A DNA stretch of 64,000 bases from Acidobacteriota bacterium (GCA_003696155.1 RFFP01000017.1:1-64000), one strand, 5' to 3'; counted from the stretch's first letter, positions 27,559 through 37,250 are shown. The notes: generated from the sequence alone by a model not told the origin. Program-made: numbers and translations.

Positions 27559-29655
27559 ATGCTGACAAGAAGGGAGCTCCTTAAAATGGGGGGTCTGACC
27601 CTTTCGGTTATGCTCATGCCCGATGGTTATAGACTCTTAAAGGCTCAGGAGGTGCCAAAAGGATACTCTCCCAACGTATGGATAAACCTTTCAATGGATA
27701 ACTACCTTACGGTGTTTGTAAACAAATCGGAAATGGGTCAGGGTGTCTACACGGGACTTCCTATGATAGTGGCCGAAGAGCTAGACTTCCCTTGGGACAG
27801 GGTAAGGGTCAAGCCCGCGCCTGCAGGAAAGCCCTACGTGGACCCCAAGATGGGTCTGCAACTTACCGGTGGAAGCACTAGCGTAAGGAACATGTACCAG
27901 ACTCTGCGCTTTGCGGGTGCGAGTATGAGGGAGATGCTACTTAGCTCTGCAAGCAAAAAGTTAGGCATACCAAAGGAGCATCTAAAAGCAGAAGACGGCT
28001 TTATAAGGGCGGGCGATAGGCTCTACCCATATGGAGAGTTTTCAGAGCTTGCTATGAAGGAGAACCTACCCTTAAGGCCTAGGCTCAAAGACAGCAAAGA
28101 CTTTAAGTACATAGGCAGATCTTTGCCAAGGCTTGACGTGCCCGAAAAGGTGCATGGAAAGGCGGTCTTTGGTATAGACACCTTCATGGACAACATGGTT
28201 TATGCAGTCATAGAGAGACCTCCCTACTTTGGGGCCAAAGCCCTAAGGGTGGACGCCTCTGGGGCAAGGTCCGTGCCGGGGGTCTTGGACGTCATCACCC
28301 TAACCTCAGGGGTGGCCGTGTGTGCAGACTCCTTTTGGACATGTCAAAAGGCAAGGGAAAAGCTAAAGGTAGAGTGGAGTGAGAGCTTTGTTAAGGGCTG
28401 GGAAGACGGGGATTTTGAGAAGTACTTTTTACATAAGCTTAAAGACAGGGGAACAGCCACGGAGAGGAAAGGGAACGCCGAAAGAGCGTACGAAATTGCT
28501 AAGTACAAGGTTGAAGAGACTTACGTACAACCCTATCTATACCATGCCACCATGGAGCCTATGGCCTGTCTTGCGTGGGTTGGTGAGAGAGAGTGCCTAG
28601 TGTATGCACCAACCCAATCGCAGACCTGGGTCCTAGAGGCTGCAAGGAGGATAAGCGGACTACCGGAGGATAGGATAAAGGTCATCACCACATACCTGGG
28701 CGGTGGTTTTGGAAGGAAGGCAAACGTGGAGTTTGTGGCAGAAGCCTTAGAGCTTTCCAAGAAGCTAAAAAGACCTGTAAAGCTCCTATACACAAGGGAG
28801 GACGATATAAGGTCTGGCTACTTCAGACCTTACAGCGCCACAAGGATAAGGTTATCTGCAGACGATAAGGGTAATGTGAACTCTCTTAGCTTCAAGATTG
28901 CAGTTCAGCCCCTACTCGGTGGAAGGGCCTCTGTGGAGGGCGTGGACAACATGTTTTATGACATACCCAACCTCCTAGTAGAAAGGGTGGATGTGGAGCT
29001 TCCGGTGAGCTCCTGGTTTTGGAGGTCTGTAGGTAGCACCCATAACGCCTTCAGCCTTGAGAATGCTCTTGACCGAATAGCTTACGAGAGCAAGCAGGAC
29101 CCTGTAGACCTTCGCCTTAGGCTTCTGAGGGACAACCCAGTAGCGCAAAGGGTGATTCAGAGGGCTGCAGAGCTTGCAGGGTGGGGCAGAAGACCTAAGC
29201 ACGGCCAAGCCATGGGCATAGCTTATCACTACTCCTTTGGGAGCCATGCCTGCCATGTGGCAGAGGTTTCCCTAGACAGGAAGAGTGGCAAGGTAAGGGT
29301 TCACAGGGTTATTGCGGTTATAGACGTGGGTCCTGTGATCGTTCATCCCGATCTGATAGTCTCTCAGGTTGAGGGTGGGGTAATTATGGGTTTGAGTATG
29401 GCTCTGAAGGAGGCGGTCTCCTTCTCCAACGGTGGTGTGGCAAACAACAACTTCCACACCTATTCCCTCCTCAGGATGGACCAAGCACCTAAGGTAGAGG
29501 TGCACATACTCACCTCAAGGAGGGAGATGGGCGGTGTGGGTGAGCCAGGGCTTCCGCCTACGGCACCCGCTGTAGCCAATGCCCTTCTCTGGGGCTATGG
29601 ACTTAGGATAAACCGCCTTCCCATGACCCCTGACTACATAAGGAGTCTGCTTTAG
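27559..29655 (+). CDS. Molybdopterin large subunit of xanthine dehydrogenase/IorB-type aldehyde oxidoreductase with twin-Arg N-terminus
   Basis: MLTRRELLKMGGLTLSVM Tat-like; TYLGGGFGRKANVEFV; GGVGEPGLPPTAPAVANAL. Confidence 0.93.
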   Translation: MLTRRELLKMGGLTLSVMLMPDGYRLLKAQEVPKGYSPNVWINLSMDNYLTVFVNKSEMGQGVYTGLPMIVAEELDFPWDRVRVKPAPAGKPYVDPKMGLQLTGGSTSVRNMYQTLRFAGASMREMLLSSASKKLGIPKEHLKAEDGFIRAGDRLYPYGEFSELAMKENLPLRPRLKDSKDFKYIGRSLPRLDVPEKVHGKAVFGIDTFMDNMVYAVIERPPYFGAKALRVDASGARSVPGVLDVITLTSGVAVCADSFWTCQKAREKLKVEWSESFVKGWEDGDFEKYFLHKLKDRGTATERKGNAERAYEIAKYKVEETYVQPYLYHATMEPMACLAWVGERECLVYAPTQSQTWVLEAARRISGLPEDRIKVITTYLGGGFGRKANVEFVAEALELSKKLKRPVKLLYTREDDIRSGYFRPYSATRIRLSADDKGNVNSLSFKIAVQPLLGGRASVEGVDNMFYDIPNLLVERVDVELPVSSWFWRSVGSTHNAFSLENALDRIAYESKQDPVDLRLRLLRDNPVAQRVIQRAAELAGWGRRPKHGQAMGIAYHYSFGSHACHVAEVSLDRKSGKVRVHRVIAVIDVGPVIVHPDLIVSQVEGGVIMGLSMALKEAVSFSNGGVANNNFHTYSLLRMDQAPKVEVHILTSRREMGGVGEPGLPPTAPAVANALLWGYGLRINRLPMTPDYIRSLL

Positions 29656-30002
29656 CCCTCCTTAGGTTTTTCTTTATTCAATAGGTATTCCAAATACTCC
29701 ACGCCCCAGCGATGCATAGAGTCAAAAATAACATCAAGGCTTTTGCCTATTTCTGTAAGCTCGTACTCCACCATGGGTGGAATTACGGGATAGACCCTTC
29801 TTTTTATAAGACCTGCTGCCTCTAGTTCCCTAAGCTGCTTTGAGAGCATCCTCTGGGTTATGCCCGGTATAGCCCTTTGGAGCTCGGAAAAACGCTTCTT
29901 ACCGTTAGTTAAATTCTTCAGTATATAGAGCTTCCACTTTCCGCTTATCAGCTGGATTACAACCTCTATAGGGCAGTGATGGTTTGGCTCCCCAAGTTTC
30001 AT
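29652..30002 (-). CDS. HxlR-family transcriptional regulator, single Cys
   Basis: HHCPIEVVIQLISGKWKLYILKNLTNGKKRFSELQRAIPGITQRMLSKQLRELEAAGLI. Confidence 0.93.
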   Translation of the reverse strand: MKLGEPNHHCPIEVVIQLISGKWKLYILKNLTNGKKRFSELQRAIPGITQRMLSKQLRELEAAGLIKRRVYPVIPPMVEYELTEIGKSLDVIFDSMHRWGVEYLEYLLNKEKPKEG

Positions 30003-30005
30003 GGA

Positions 30006-30073
30006 GGTAAGTATATATCAATCAGGTCCATTCTTGACAGTATGGCAAAGCCCGTCTAAACTATAGGCAAGGA
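30006..30073 (+). promoter_or_regulatory. Promoter/operator cassette B upstream of the CDGSH-quinone reductase operon
   Basis: GGTAAGT(30006)-N18-TTCTTGAC; TTGACA(30034)-N17-TAAACT(30057)-ATAGGCAAGGAGG. Confidence 0.7.
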
Positions 30074-30081
30074 GGAGGAAG

Positions 30082-30276
30082 ATGGCAAGATTGGTAAAAC
30101 TTACAGAGAAGGGACCCTACAAGTTAGAGGCTGGCGAGGAAACTTACTATCTTTGTCAGTGCGGGCTGTCTAAGAAGTTTCCCTTCTGTGATGGTTCTCA
30201 CAAACGGACAAAGGACGAGGAAGATGGCAAGCTATACTTATACGATGAGAGTTCAAGGGTAGAGATAAAGCTATAG
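30082..30276 (+). CDS. CDGSH-type iron-sulfur protein
   Basis: YYLCQCGLSKKFPFCDGSHK. Confidence 0.93.
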   Translation: MARLVKLTEKGPYKLEAGEETYYLCQCGLSKKFPFCDGSHKRTKDEEDGKLYLYDESSRVEIKL

Positions 30277-30285
30277 GGGGCTCCC

Positions 30286-30861
30286 GTGTTTCTAATTGTG
30301 TACGCACATCCCAATCCAAAGAGCTTTAACCATGCTATAAAGGATAGGGTCAGGCAAGTTCTTGAAAGCAAAGGTCATGTAGAGGTACGAGACCTATACG
30401 AGCTTTCCTTTAACCCTATCCTGAGCAGTAGAGATTTTGAGACATTACTATCTGGCGGTGTTCCTTTGGATATAGCCTTAGAGCAGGATTATATAAAAAA
30501 ATCTGAGCTTTTGGTCTTTGTATATCCCATCTGGTGGACAGGTATGCCTGCTATTCTCAAGGGATACATAGACAGGGTCTTCAGCTACGGCTTTGCCTAT
30601 GCAGAGAGGGACGGTCAGCTGGTTGGTCTTCTCACAGACAAGAAGGTGATAATTATAAACACTCTAGGAGCTTCTGAGCTTGACTACGTGCCATCGGGCA
30701 TGGAAGAGTGTCTAAAGAAAACAACAGACTTAGGCGTATTTAACTTCTGCGGTATGCAAGTGTTAAAACACATCTTCCTCTACTCCGTGCCTACGGTAAG
30801 CCATGAGGAGAGAGTGAACATGCTAGATAGGGTTCAAAAGGAACTGGAGGAGGTGCTATGA
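30286..30861 (+). CDS. NAD(P)H dehydrogenase (quinone), flavodoxin-like fold
   Basis: IVYAHPNPKSFNHAI, FVYPIWWTGMPAILKGYIDRVFSYGFAY. Confidence 0.93.
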   Translation: MFLIVYAHPNPKSFNHAIKDRVRQVLESKGHVEVRDLYELSFNPILSSRDFETLLSGGVPLDIALEQDYIKKSELLVFVYPIWWTGMPAILKGYIDRVFSYGFAYAERDGQLVGLLTDKKVIIINTLGASELDYVPSGMEECLKKTTDLGVFNFCGMQVLKHIFLYSVPTVSHEERVNMLDRVQKELEEVL

Positions 30862-31478
30862 AGGAATGTCTTAAGCTAATAAAGGAAAGAAGGTCCATAA
30901 CCTTCTTTGACCCAAGCAGAGAAGTGCCCGATGAGCTTATAAGGGAAATACTTGAGGTCTCTGCCACTGCACCCTCGGGCTACAACCTTCAACCCTGGGA
31001 GGTGATAGTGGTGAAGGACAGGGAAAAGAAGAGAATTCTAAAGGAAATATGCTACAACCAACAGAAGGTTGAGGATGCAAGCGCGAACATAGTGCTAATT
31101 GCTAACACAAGGGCAGGCTTTGAGCATGTGGATAAGGTTCTTGACAGCTGGGTGGAGCTTGGGTACATAAAACCTGAGAGCAGAGGGCAACTAAAGGCCC
31201 AGATAGTGGCAGGGTGGCAGGAACCCCAAAGGGCTTTCAGGAAGGCTGTAAGGGACACTGCCCTCTTTGGCATGACCATAATGATAGTGGCAAGAGCCTA
31301 TGGGCTTGAAACCCATCCCATGGAAGGCTACGATGAGCAGAAGCTCAAGGAATTTCTTAACATAGAGGAGCACAAAGTTGTTCCCATGATAGTGGCCATA
31401 GGATACAAAGATCCAAGCAAGGAGCTCCTGCCAAGGGCTTACAGGTTTTCCTTTGAGGAGTTTGTAAAGATAATTTAA
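30858..31478 (+). CDS. Nitroreductase family protein
   Basis: IKERRSITFFDPSREVP, SATAPSGYNLQPWEVIVV. Confidence 0.92.
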   Translation: MKECLKLIKERRSITFFDPSREVPDELIREILEVSATAPSGYNLQPWEVIVVKDREKKRILKEICYNQQKVEDASANIVLIANTRAGFEHVDKVLDSWVELGYIKPESRGQLKAQIVAGWQEPQRAFRKAVRDTALFGMTIMIVARAYGLETHPMEGYDEQKLKEFLNIEEHKVVPMIVAIGYKDPSKELLPRAYRFSFEEFVKII

Positions 31479-32227
31479 TGGAAGGCTACATCTTAGCCTT
31501 TCTGTCTGCTACGCTTGCGGGTGCCATAAATGCGGTTGCGGGTGGTGGCACACTGCTCACCTTCCCATCCCTTCTTTGGCTTGGCCTTGACCCTATAGTT
31601 GCCAACATAACCAACACGTTAGCCCTCTGGGTAGGCTCTTTGAGCGGTGCCTGGGGTTTTAGAAAAAGGTTTGTAGATGTGAAGGGTCTCATATTACCCT
31701 TTTTAGTTTCCTCTCTCTTTGGAGCTTTCCTTGGAGCCCTGTTGTTAATAAGAACACCCTCCTCTACCTTCAAGGACTTGGTGCCCTTTCTCATCTTTTT
31801 TGCAGTGTTCCTGCTGGCCTTTGGGGAGGTAATAAGAAGATACCTTGTTAAAAGCCTCTTGAAAGGTGAAAAGGCTTTCTATTTTGCCTTTTTCCTACAG
31901 TTTTTGACCGGTGTGTACGGCAGTTACTTTGGAGCTGGCATAGGTATAATGATGCTTGCCAGTCTTTCGCTCTCAGGTATGAACAACATACACAACGCCA
32001 ACGCCCTTAAGAACCTTCTAGGTTTTTCTATAAACGCCTTGGGTTCTGCTGTATTTCTTCTGAGCGGTAAAGTAAGCTGGCCTTTTGCCCTATCTATGAT
32101 GCCGGGGTTTGCCCTTGGGGGTTTCTTGGGTGCTTGGGTTTCACAAAAATTCAAACCTTCTATAGTAAAAACCCTTGTAGTCCTTTGGGGTCTGTTTATC
32201 GGACTTCTGATGATGCTAAAGGGATAG
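31478..32227 (+). CDS. TauE/SafE (TSUP) family permease
   Basis: AGAINAVAGGGTLLTFPSLLWLGL, GVYGSYFGAGIGIMM. Confidence 0.92.
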   Translation: MEGYILAFLSATLAGAINAVAGGGTLLTFPSLLWLGLDPIVANITNTLALWVGSLSGAWGFRKRFVDVKGLILPFLVSSLFGAFLGALLLIRTPSSTFKDLVPFLIFFAVFLLAFGEVIRRYLVKSLLKGEKAFYFAFFLQFLTGVYGSYFGAGIGIMMLASLSLSGMNNIHNANALKNLLGFSINALGSAVFLLSGKVSWPFALSMMPGFALGGFLGAWVSQKFKPSIVKTLVVLWGLFIGLLMMLKG

Positions 32228-32263
32228 GCTTTCTCTTTCTAGATTAGTAAAATTATATAAAGG

Positions 32264-32677
32264 ATGATAGAGTACAGACAGGTAGAGTTCCTTGTGAACC
32301 CCATAAAAAACAGAATATGGGCCGTCTCCACTCCTGAGGGTGAGCTCTTGGATGACATAGTCTCTGTTAAAAGGGCAAGGTTCTGCGTGGAGAAGGATGA
32401 ACAGTATTGGCTTAACCCCTTTGGTGGTGCCTATCACTGGACTACAAGAATGTCCCAAGCCTATGAAGAAGAGTTTATAAAATTCAAAAGGGAGGCACAG
32501 CAGTATATGTGCATTTTTGATTTAAATACATCTGACCTTGAGTATGTGGACTTCTCTCCCATATCTGGGGAACTCGTTTTTGATGAAGAGGCGCTAAGCA
32601 AAAAGCTGACTAAAGCGGGATACGGAGAATTTAGAAGGTTTATGATGGAGCTTTGGGAGTACGTAAAGGAGGATTAG
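32264..32677 (+). CDS. Hypothetical protein
   Basis: 137-aa ORF in operon position before a Trm112-like gene. Confidence 0.6.
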   Translation: MIEYRQVEFLVNPIKNRIWAVSTPEGELLDDIVSVKRARFCVEKDEQYWLNPFGGAYHWTTRMSQAYEEEFIKFKREAQQYMCIFDLNTSDLEYVDFSPISGELVFDEEALSKKLTKAGYGEFRRFMMELWEYVKED

Positions 32678-32678
32678 G

Positions 32679-32879
32679 TTGATACCTAAAGAGCTCTTAG
32701 ATCTAATAGCCTGTCCAAAATGTAAAGGGGAGGTTATCTACGATGAGGTGAAGAACATATTGATATGTCAGAGGTGTAAACTTTACTATCCCATAGAAGA
32801 CGATATTCCCATACTTCTTATAGATTCTGCAAAACCTCTTGAAGGTCCTGAAAAAGCCTCTCAGGAGAGGAATACCTAA
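32679..32879 (+). CDS. Trm112/YcaR-like zinc-ribbon protein
   Basis: IPKELLDLIACPKCKGEVIYDEVKNILICQRCKLYYPIEDDIPILLID; TTG start. Confidence 0.9.
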   Translation: MIPKELLDLIACPKCKGEVIYDEVKNILICQRCKLYYPIEDDIPILLIDSAKPLEGPEKASQERNT

Positions 32880-33486
32880 CACCGTCAACATCCAAGGACT
32901 CACCAAGGTGTAGGTATGCCATAGGCTTGTGGTAAACCTTTCTGTAATCTCTTGCCATAGACCAGTCAGCAAGGCTGTCGCCCACATAAACCCCACCGTC
33001 TAAACCAAGGGCTTCAACGCAAAAATGGAGGGCATAAGGGTTGGGCTTTCTGAGTTCCTTCTGGGGTATGGTGTCCTCGTTCACTATACAGTCGAAAAAC
33101 CCCCACAGTCCAAACCTCTCGAAGGCATACCTTAGGTCTTCTTCTGGCCTTCCCGTCACCACCCCTAGGGGCAGGCCTTTTGACCTTAAGTTTATAAAAA
33201 ACTCTCTGTTCAGCAGAAGGCTTTCCTTATCCCTCAGGCTGTGATAGATGGGGTCAAAGGTCTGTATGACCTCCTCCAGGTTTGCATGCCCTCCGTATTC
33301 CTTTATGACCTCCAGGGTGGCAAGCCAATCGTTGTTTATACCCCTTGAAAACTTTATCCTCCTTACATCATCTATGGGGATTTCTTTCCCCAAGAATCTC
33401 TCGGCGGTATGTTTTATGGCATAGTGATAAGATTCCCTGACGTTTATTATCACACCGTCCACATCAAATATTACTCCCTTCTTCAT
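32818..33486 (-). CDS. HAD-superfamily phosphatase
   Basis: VIFDVDGVIINV, LGVVTGRPEEDL, KPNPY, VYVGDSLADWSMAR. Confidence 0.9.
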   Translation of the reverse strand: MKKGVIFDVDGVIINVRESYHYAIKHTAERFLGKEIPIDDVRRIKFSRGINNDWLATLEVIKEYGGHANLEEVIQTFDPIYHSLRDKESLLLNREFFINLRSKGLPLGVVTGRPEEDLRYAFERFGLWGFFDCIVNEDTIPQKELRKPNPYALHFCVEALGLDGGVYVGDSLADWSMARDYRKVYHKPMAYLHLGESLDVDGVRYSSPERLFQDLQEVLQNL

Positions 33487-34394
33487 CCTGCCACGAGCTC
33501 AGAGCTTGTCTTTGAAAGAAGAAACCTCATAAACCTGCTGGCAAGGTAAGTAAGCCTCTCGCTCTCCGAGTATATTATGTAGTACCACCTTACTGCATTA
33601 AAGCCTCTGATCTTTACCGGGACTATGCTACCCTCCTCCAGATCCTTCTCTATAAGACCTTTGGAAAGAAAGCTTGTGCCGTAGCCCCTCTTGACCATGC
33701 TTAGTATGGACCTGCCACAGTTTATTTCAATCCTTATGTTGAGCTTTTCAAAGGCCACACCAAGCCTTTCCAACTCTTCCCTAACAACCTTCCTCGTACC
33801 CGAGCTTACCTCTCTGAATATTAAGTCCACTCCGTAAAGCTCCTCCGGTTCTATCTCTCCCCTTTCGGCGAAGGGATGGGAAGGATGGACGAAAAATATA
33901 ACCTCATCCATGAACCACTTTATGGAGCTAAACCTTTCCGATGGCTCCCTCTCTATTATGCCAAGGTTTAGAACGCCAGAAGCCACAGACTCCTCTATGT
34001 GTTGAGAGTTATCCACCATAGCCCTTATGGATATATTAGGAAGCTGGGAGTGGAACTCTACAAGGAGCTCTGGGACTTTGTATTCGCTGAGGGTTGTGCT
34101 TATACCAAGGAAAAGGGTATCCTTAAAATCCTTCTTTATCCTTGCCATCTCCTCCATAAGGCTCTCATAGTCTGCAAGAAGGCTCTTGGCTATTTCGTAT
34201 ATCCGCTTTCCCTCATCGGTAAGCACTATCTTTCCGCCCTGCCTCTGAAACAACTTGGCGCCTATTATTCTTTCAAGAGCCTTGATCTGTTGGGTTACCG
34301 CTGGCTGAGTTATGTATAGTATTTCAGAAGCTTTTGAAAAGCTGCCCAGGTCTGCTACCGCTACGAAGGTCTTAAGCTTGCTTATATCTATCAT
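33483..34394 (-). CDS. LysR-family transcriptional regulator
   Basis: LKTFVAVADLGSFSKASEILYITQPAVTQQIKALE. Confidence 0.94.
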   Translation of the reverse strand: MIDISKLKTFVAVADLGSFSKASEILYITQPAVTQQIKALERIIGAKLFQRQGGKIVLTDEGKRIYEIAKSLLADYESLMEEMARIKKDFKDTLFLGISTTLSEYKVPELLVEFHSQLPNISIRAMVDNSQHIEESVASGVLNLGIIEREPSERFSSIKWFMDEVIFFVHPSHPFAERGEIEPEELYGVDLIFREVSSGTRKVVREELERLGVAFEKLNIRIEINCGRSILSMVKRGYGTSFLSKGLIEKDLEEGSIVPVKIRGFNAVRWYYIIYSESERLTYLASRFMRFLLSKTSSELVAG

Positions 34395-34438
34395 ACTCTA
34401 AAATTTTAGTATAACTTCCACTTATGGCAAGGATAAGG

Positions 34439-34840
34439 TTAGCTTATTTTGAACAGCTCTCTAACAAGAGATTCCACCTGTTCTACAAGACTTGTGAGTT
34501 CTTCCCTCTTTAGGCTTTTAGGCTCCTCCAGGTTCCAGTGCTCTCTTCTTTTGTGGCTTATGGAATAAGCACAGGAGTCTCTGGCTTCTGGAGAGAGTGT
34601 CACTAAGATGTCCGTATTCTCATAGTCTATATCCTCAAGACCTTTAGGATAAAGGTTCTCCGTTTCGTATCCCTTTTCCTTCAGAATATCTATTACCTCC
34701 TTGGGTAAGGTATCTGTCGGCTGAACACCAGCAGATATTATGTCTGGTGACAGAAGGGCAAGTCTTGCGACCTTTTTTGCCACCGCCTCCGCAATTATGC
34801 TTCTTACTTGGTTCTTCGTGGATACGAAAGCTATTTTCAT
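34439..34840 (-). CDS. ArsC/LMW-PTP-fold protein with catalytic Cys replaced by Ser
   Basis: P-loop position reads FVSTKNQVRSIIAEAV; ILVTLSPEARDSCAY; HWNLEEPKS. Confidence 0.75.
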   Translation of the reverse strand: MKIAFVSTKNQVRSIIAEAVAKKVARLALLSPDIISAGVQPTDTLPKEVIDILKEKGYETENLYPKGLEDIDYENTDILVTLSPEARDSCAYSISHKRREHWNLEEPKSLKREELTSLVEQVESLVRELFKIS

Positions 34841-34844
34841 ATCT

Positions 34845-35444
34845 CTATTTTAGCAATTTAAGTATGTTATTTAGAGCTTTGCCCCTGTGAGATATAAGGT
34901 TTTTTTCATCAATGCTAAGCTCAGCCATGCTCTTTTCGTAGCCCATTGGTTTAAACACCGGATCGTAACCAAAGCCACCCGAGCCCCTTGGCTCTCTTAG
35001 TATTTCACCCTCGCATCTGCCTTCAGACCAGAGCCCACCTCCATTTTCCAAGCATATAACCATAAAGGAAACAAAGTATGCTCGTCTGTCGCTCACCTTT
35101 TCCATGTTCTTCAATAGCTTCCTTATGTTAGCCTTGTCCCTTCCATCCTCTAAAGGCTCAACGCCACCCCATTCTATGCTGTAAAACCTGCTTGAATAGA
35201 TGCCTGGGTATCCGTCGAGGGCAGGCACCACAAGACCCGAATCTTCACCTAGGGAAGGCACTCTAAAAACCTCATAGTAAGCCCTTGCCTTCAGATAGGC
35301 GTTTTCAAGAAAGCTACAACCCTTCTCTTCCACGGGTATTTCCTTGTTTGGAAACACGAGCTCAATGCCAAGGGGCTGTAGCATGTGTCTTATTTCCTCG
35401 ACCTTCCCTCGGTTTGTAGTGGCGATAAGAAGCTTGCCCAGCAT
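34845..35444 (-). CDS. rdgB: XTP/dITP diphosphatase (RdgB/HAM1)
   Basis: [53 protein letters not shown]. Confidence 0.93.
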   Translation of the reverse strand: MLGKLLIATTNRGKVEEIRHMLQPLGIELVFPNKEIPVEEKGCSFLENAYLKARAYYEVFRVPSLGEDSGLVVPALDGYPGIYSSRFYSIEWGGVEPLEDGRDKANIRKLLKNMEKVSDRRAYFVSFMVICLENGGGLWSEGRCEGEILREPRGSGGFGYDPVFKPMGYEKSMAELSIDEKNLISHRGKALNNILKLLK

Positions 35445-35459
35445 GCTAAAATTATAAGC

Positions 35460-36869
35460 ATGGAGCTTGAGCCAGTAATAGGCCTTGAGATACATGTGCA
35501 GATTGAAACAAAAACCAAGATGTTCTGCTCCTGCCCTGTGGAGTTTGGTGCAGAGCCAAACACCAATGTTTGCCCCGTCTGCCTTGGTCTGCCGGGTAGC
35601 CTACCCGTTATAAACAAACGCGCTGTAGAGCTTGCCATAAGGGCAGCCCTTGCCCTAAACTGTGAGATAAACCATAGGTCCATATTTGCCCGTAAAAACT
35701 ACTTCTATCCAGACCTTCCCAAGGGTTACCAGATATCTCAGTACGAGGAGCCTTTGGCGGTGAGGGGTTGGGTTGATGTTGGAGGTAAAAGGGTAAGGAT
35801 AAGAAGGCTCCACTTGGAGGAGGATGCAGGCAAGAACATCCATGAGGGCTCTAAAACTTACGTGGACCTGAACAGGGCTGGCACACCTCTAATGGAGATA
35901 GTAACTGAACCAGACATAACAAGTCCTCAGATGGCGAGGGAGTTCTTGGAAAAGCTGAGAAACATAATGAGGTACGCAGGCGTGTCTCGTGCAGACATGG
36001 AAAAGGGACAGCTACGGTGTGATATAAACCTTTCTTTAAAACCAAGGGGTTCAGAAGTCCTTGGAACAAGGGTTGAGATAAAGAACGTAAACTCCTTCAG
36101 GTTTGTCCAAAAGGCCATAGAGGCGGAAATAGAAAGGCAGACCAGAATACTGTTGAGTGGTGGAAGCGTTATACAGGAAACCAGGACCTTTGACCCATCA
36201 ACGGGGCTCACCCATACGATGAGGACAAAGGAAGAGGCGGAGGACTACAGATACTTTCCAGACCCAGACCTCCTACCGCTGGTAGTGTCGAAAGAGTGGA
36301 TTGAAAGTATAAAAGCTCGGATGCCAGAACTTCCAGAAGAGAGGCTAAAGAGGTTTATACAGACCTATGCTCTTGATGATTATTCTGCAAGTGTGCTCAC
36401 AGATAACAAGGAACTTGGCGACTTCTTCGAGAAGTCCCTTAGGTTCTACGCGGAAGACCCAAAGCTAACAGCCAATTGGATTCTTAATGACCTTCTTGGA
36501 AGTCTCTCGGAAGAGGGCAAGGATATAGAGAGCTCTCCCATTCTTCCTAAGCACCTTGCGGGTCTAATAAGGCTCATAAAGGAAGGAGTACTTTCTTCCA
36601 AACTGGCCAAAGAGGTCCTAAAGGAAATGGTAAGAACAGGCAAGGAACCGGATCGTATAGTGGAGGAAAAGGGTCTAAAACAAGTCAGCGACGAATCTGT
36701 CATAAGGTCCATGGTGGAAGAGGTTCTAAGAGAGCATCCTGATGAGGTGAAACGCTACAGGTCCGGGGAAGAAAGGCTCTTTGGCTTTCTCGTTGGGCAG
36801 GTTATGAAGAAGGCTAAGGGTAAGGCGAACCCACAGATGGTAAACAAAGTACTTAAAGATATCCTATAG
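35460..36869 (+). CDS. gatB: Asp/Glu-tRNA amidotransferase subunit B
   Basis: [35 protein letters not shown]. Confidence 0.96.
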   Translation: MELEPVIGLEIHVQIETKTKMFCSCPVEFGAEPNTNVCPVCLGLPGSLPVINKRAVELAIRAALALNCEINHRSIFARKNYFYPDLPKGYQISQYEEPLAVRGWVDVGGKRVRIRRLHLEEDAGKNIHEGSKTYVDLNRAGTPLMEIVTEPDITSPQMAREFLEKLRNIMRYAGVSRADMEKGQLRCDINLSLKPRGSEVLGTRVEIKNVNSFRFVQKAIEAEIERQTRILLSGGSVIQETRTFDPSTGLTHTMRTKEEAEDYRYFPDPDLLPLVVSKEWIESIKARMPELPEERLKRFIQTYALDDYSASVLTDNKELGDFFEKSLRFYAEDPKLTANWILNDLLGSLSEEGKDIESSPILPKHLAGLIRLIKEGVLSSKLAKEVLKEMVRTGKEPDRIVEEKGLKQVSDESVIRSMVEEVLREHPDEVKRYRSGEERLFGFLVGQVMKKAKGKANPQMVNKVLKDIL

Positions 36870-36871
36870 CC

Positions 36872-37243
36872 TTGATTTCTCAGCTATATCTACTTATTGC
36901 CCACCTTGTGGTGATAGTGCACTTCCTCTGGATTCTCTTCCTTCTGGTTGGTTGGCTACCAGCCTATAGATATAAGAAGGTAAGGTATTTTCACCTTTTC
37001 GGTGTATTTTTTGCCCTCTTTCTCAACCTATCTAGGCTTCACTGTCCGCTGACCTACTTGGAGATGTGGCTAAGAAGGAAGGCAGGAGCTCAGGCGTACG
37101 ATAGCTCTTTTATAATCTATTACCTTGAAAGGCTCATATACATAAGAATTGAGCCAGAGCTTTTGCGCCTTCTAACCCATCTTTTTGTCCTTTCCATGTT
37201 TTTCTATTATTCTGTGCTTTTTAGAAAGGGCAGACTGTTATAA
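36872..37243 (+). CDS. DUF2784 family membrane protein
   Basis: AHLVVIVHFLWILFLLVGWLPAYRYKKVRYFH...NLSRLHCPLTYLEMWLRRKAG. Confidence 0.8.
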   Translation: MISQLYLLIAHLVVIVHFLWILFLLVGWLPAYRYKKVRYFHLFGVFFALFLNLSRLHCPLTYLEMWLRRKAGAQAYDSSFIIYYLERLIYIRIEPELLRLLTHLFVLSMFFYYSVLFRKGRLL

Positions 37244-37250
37244 TAGAGCT

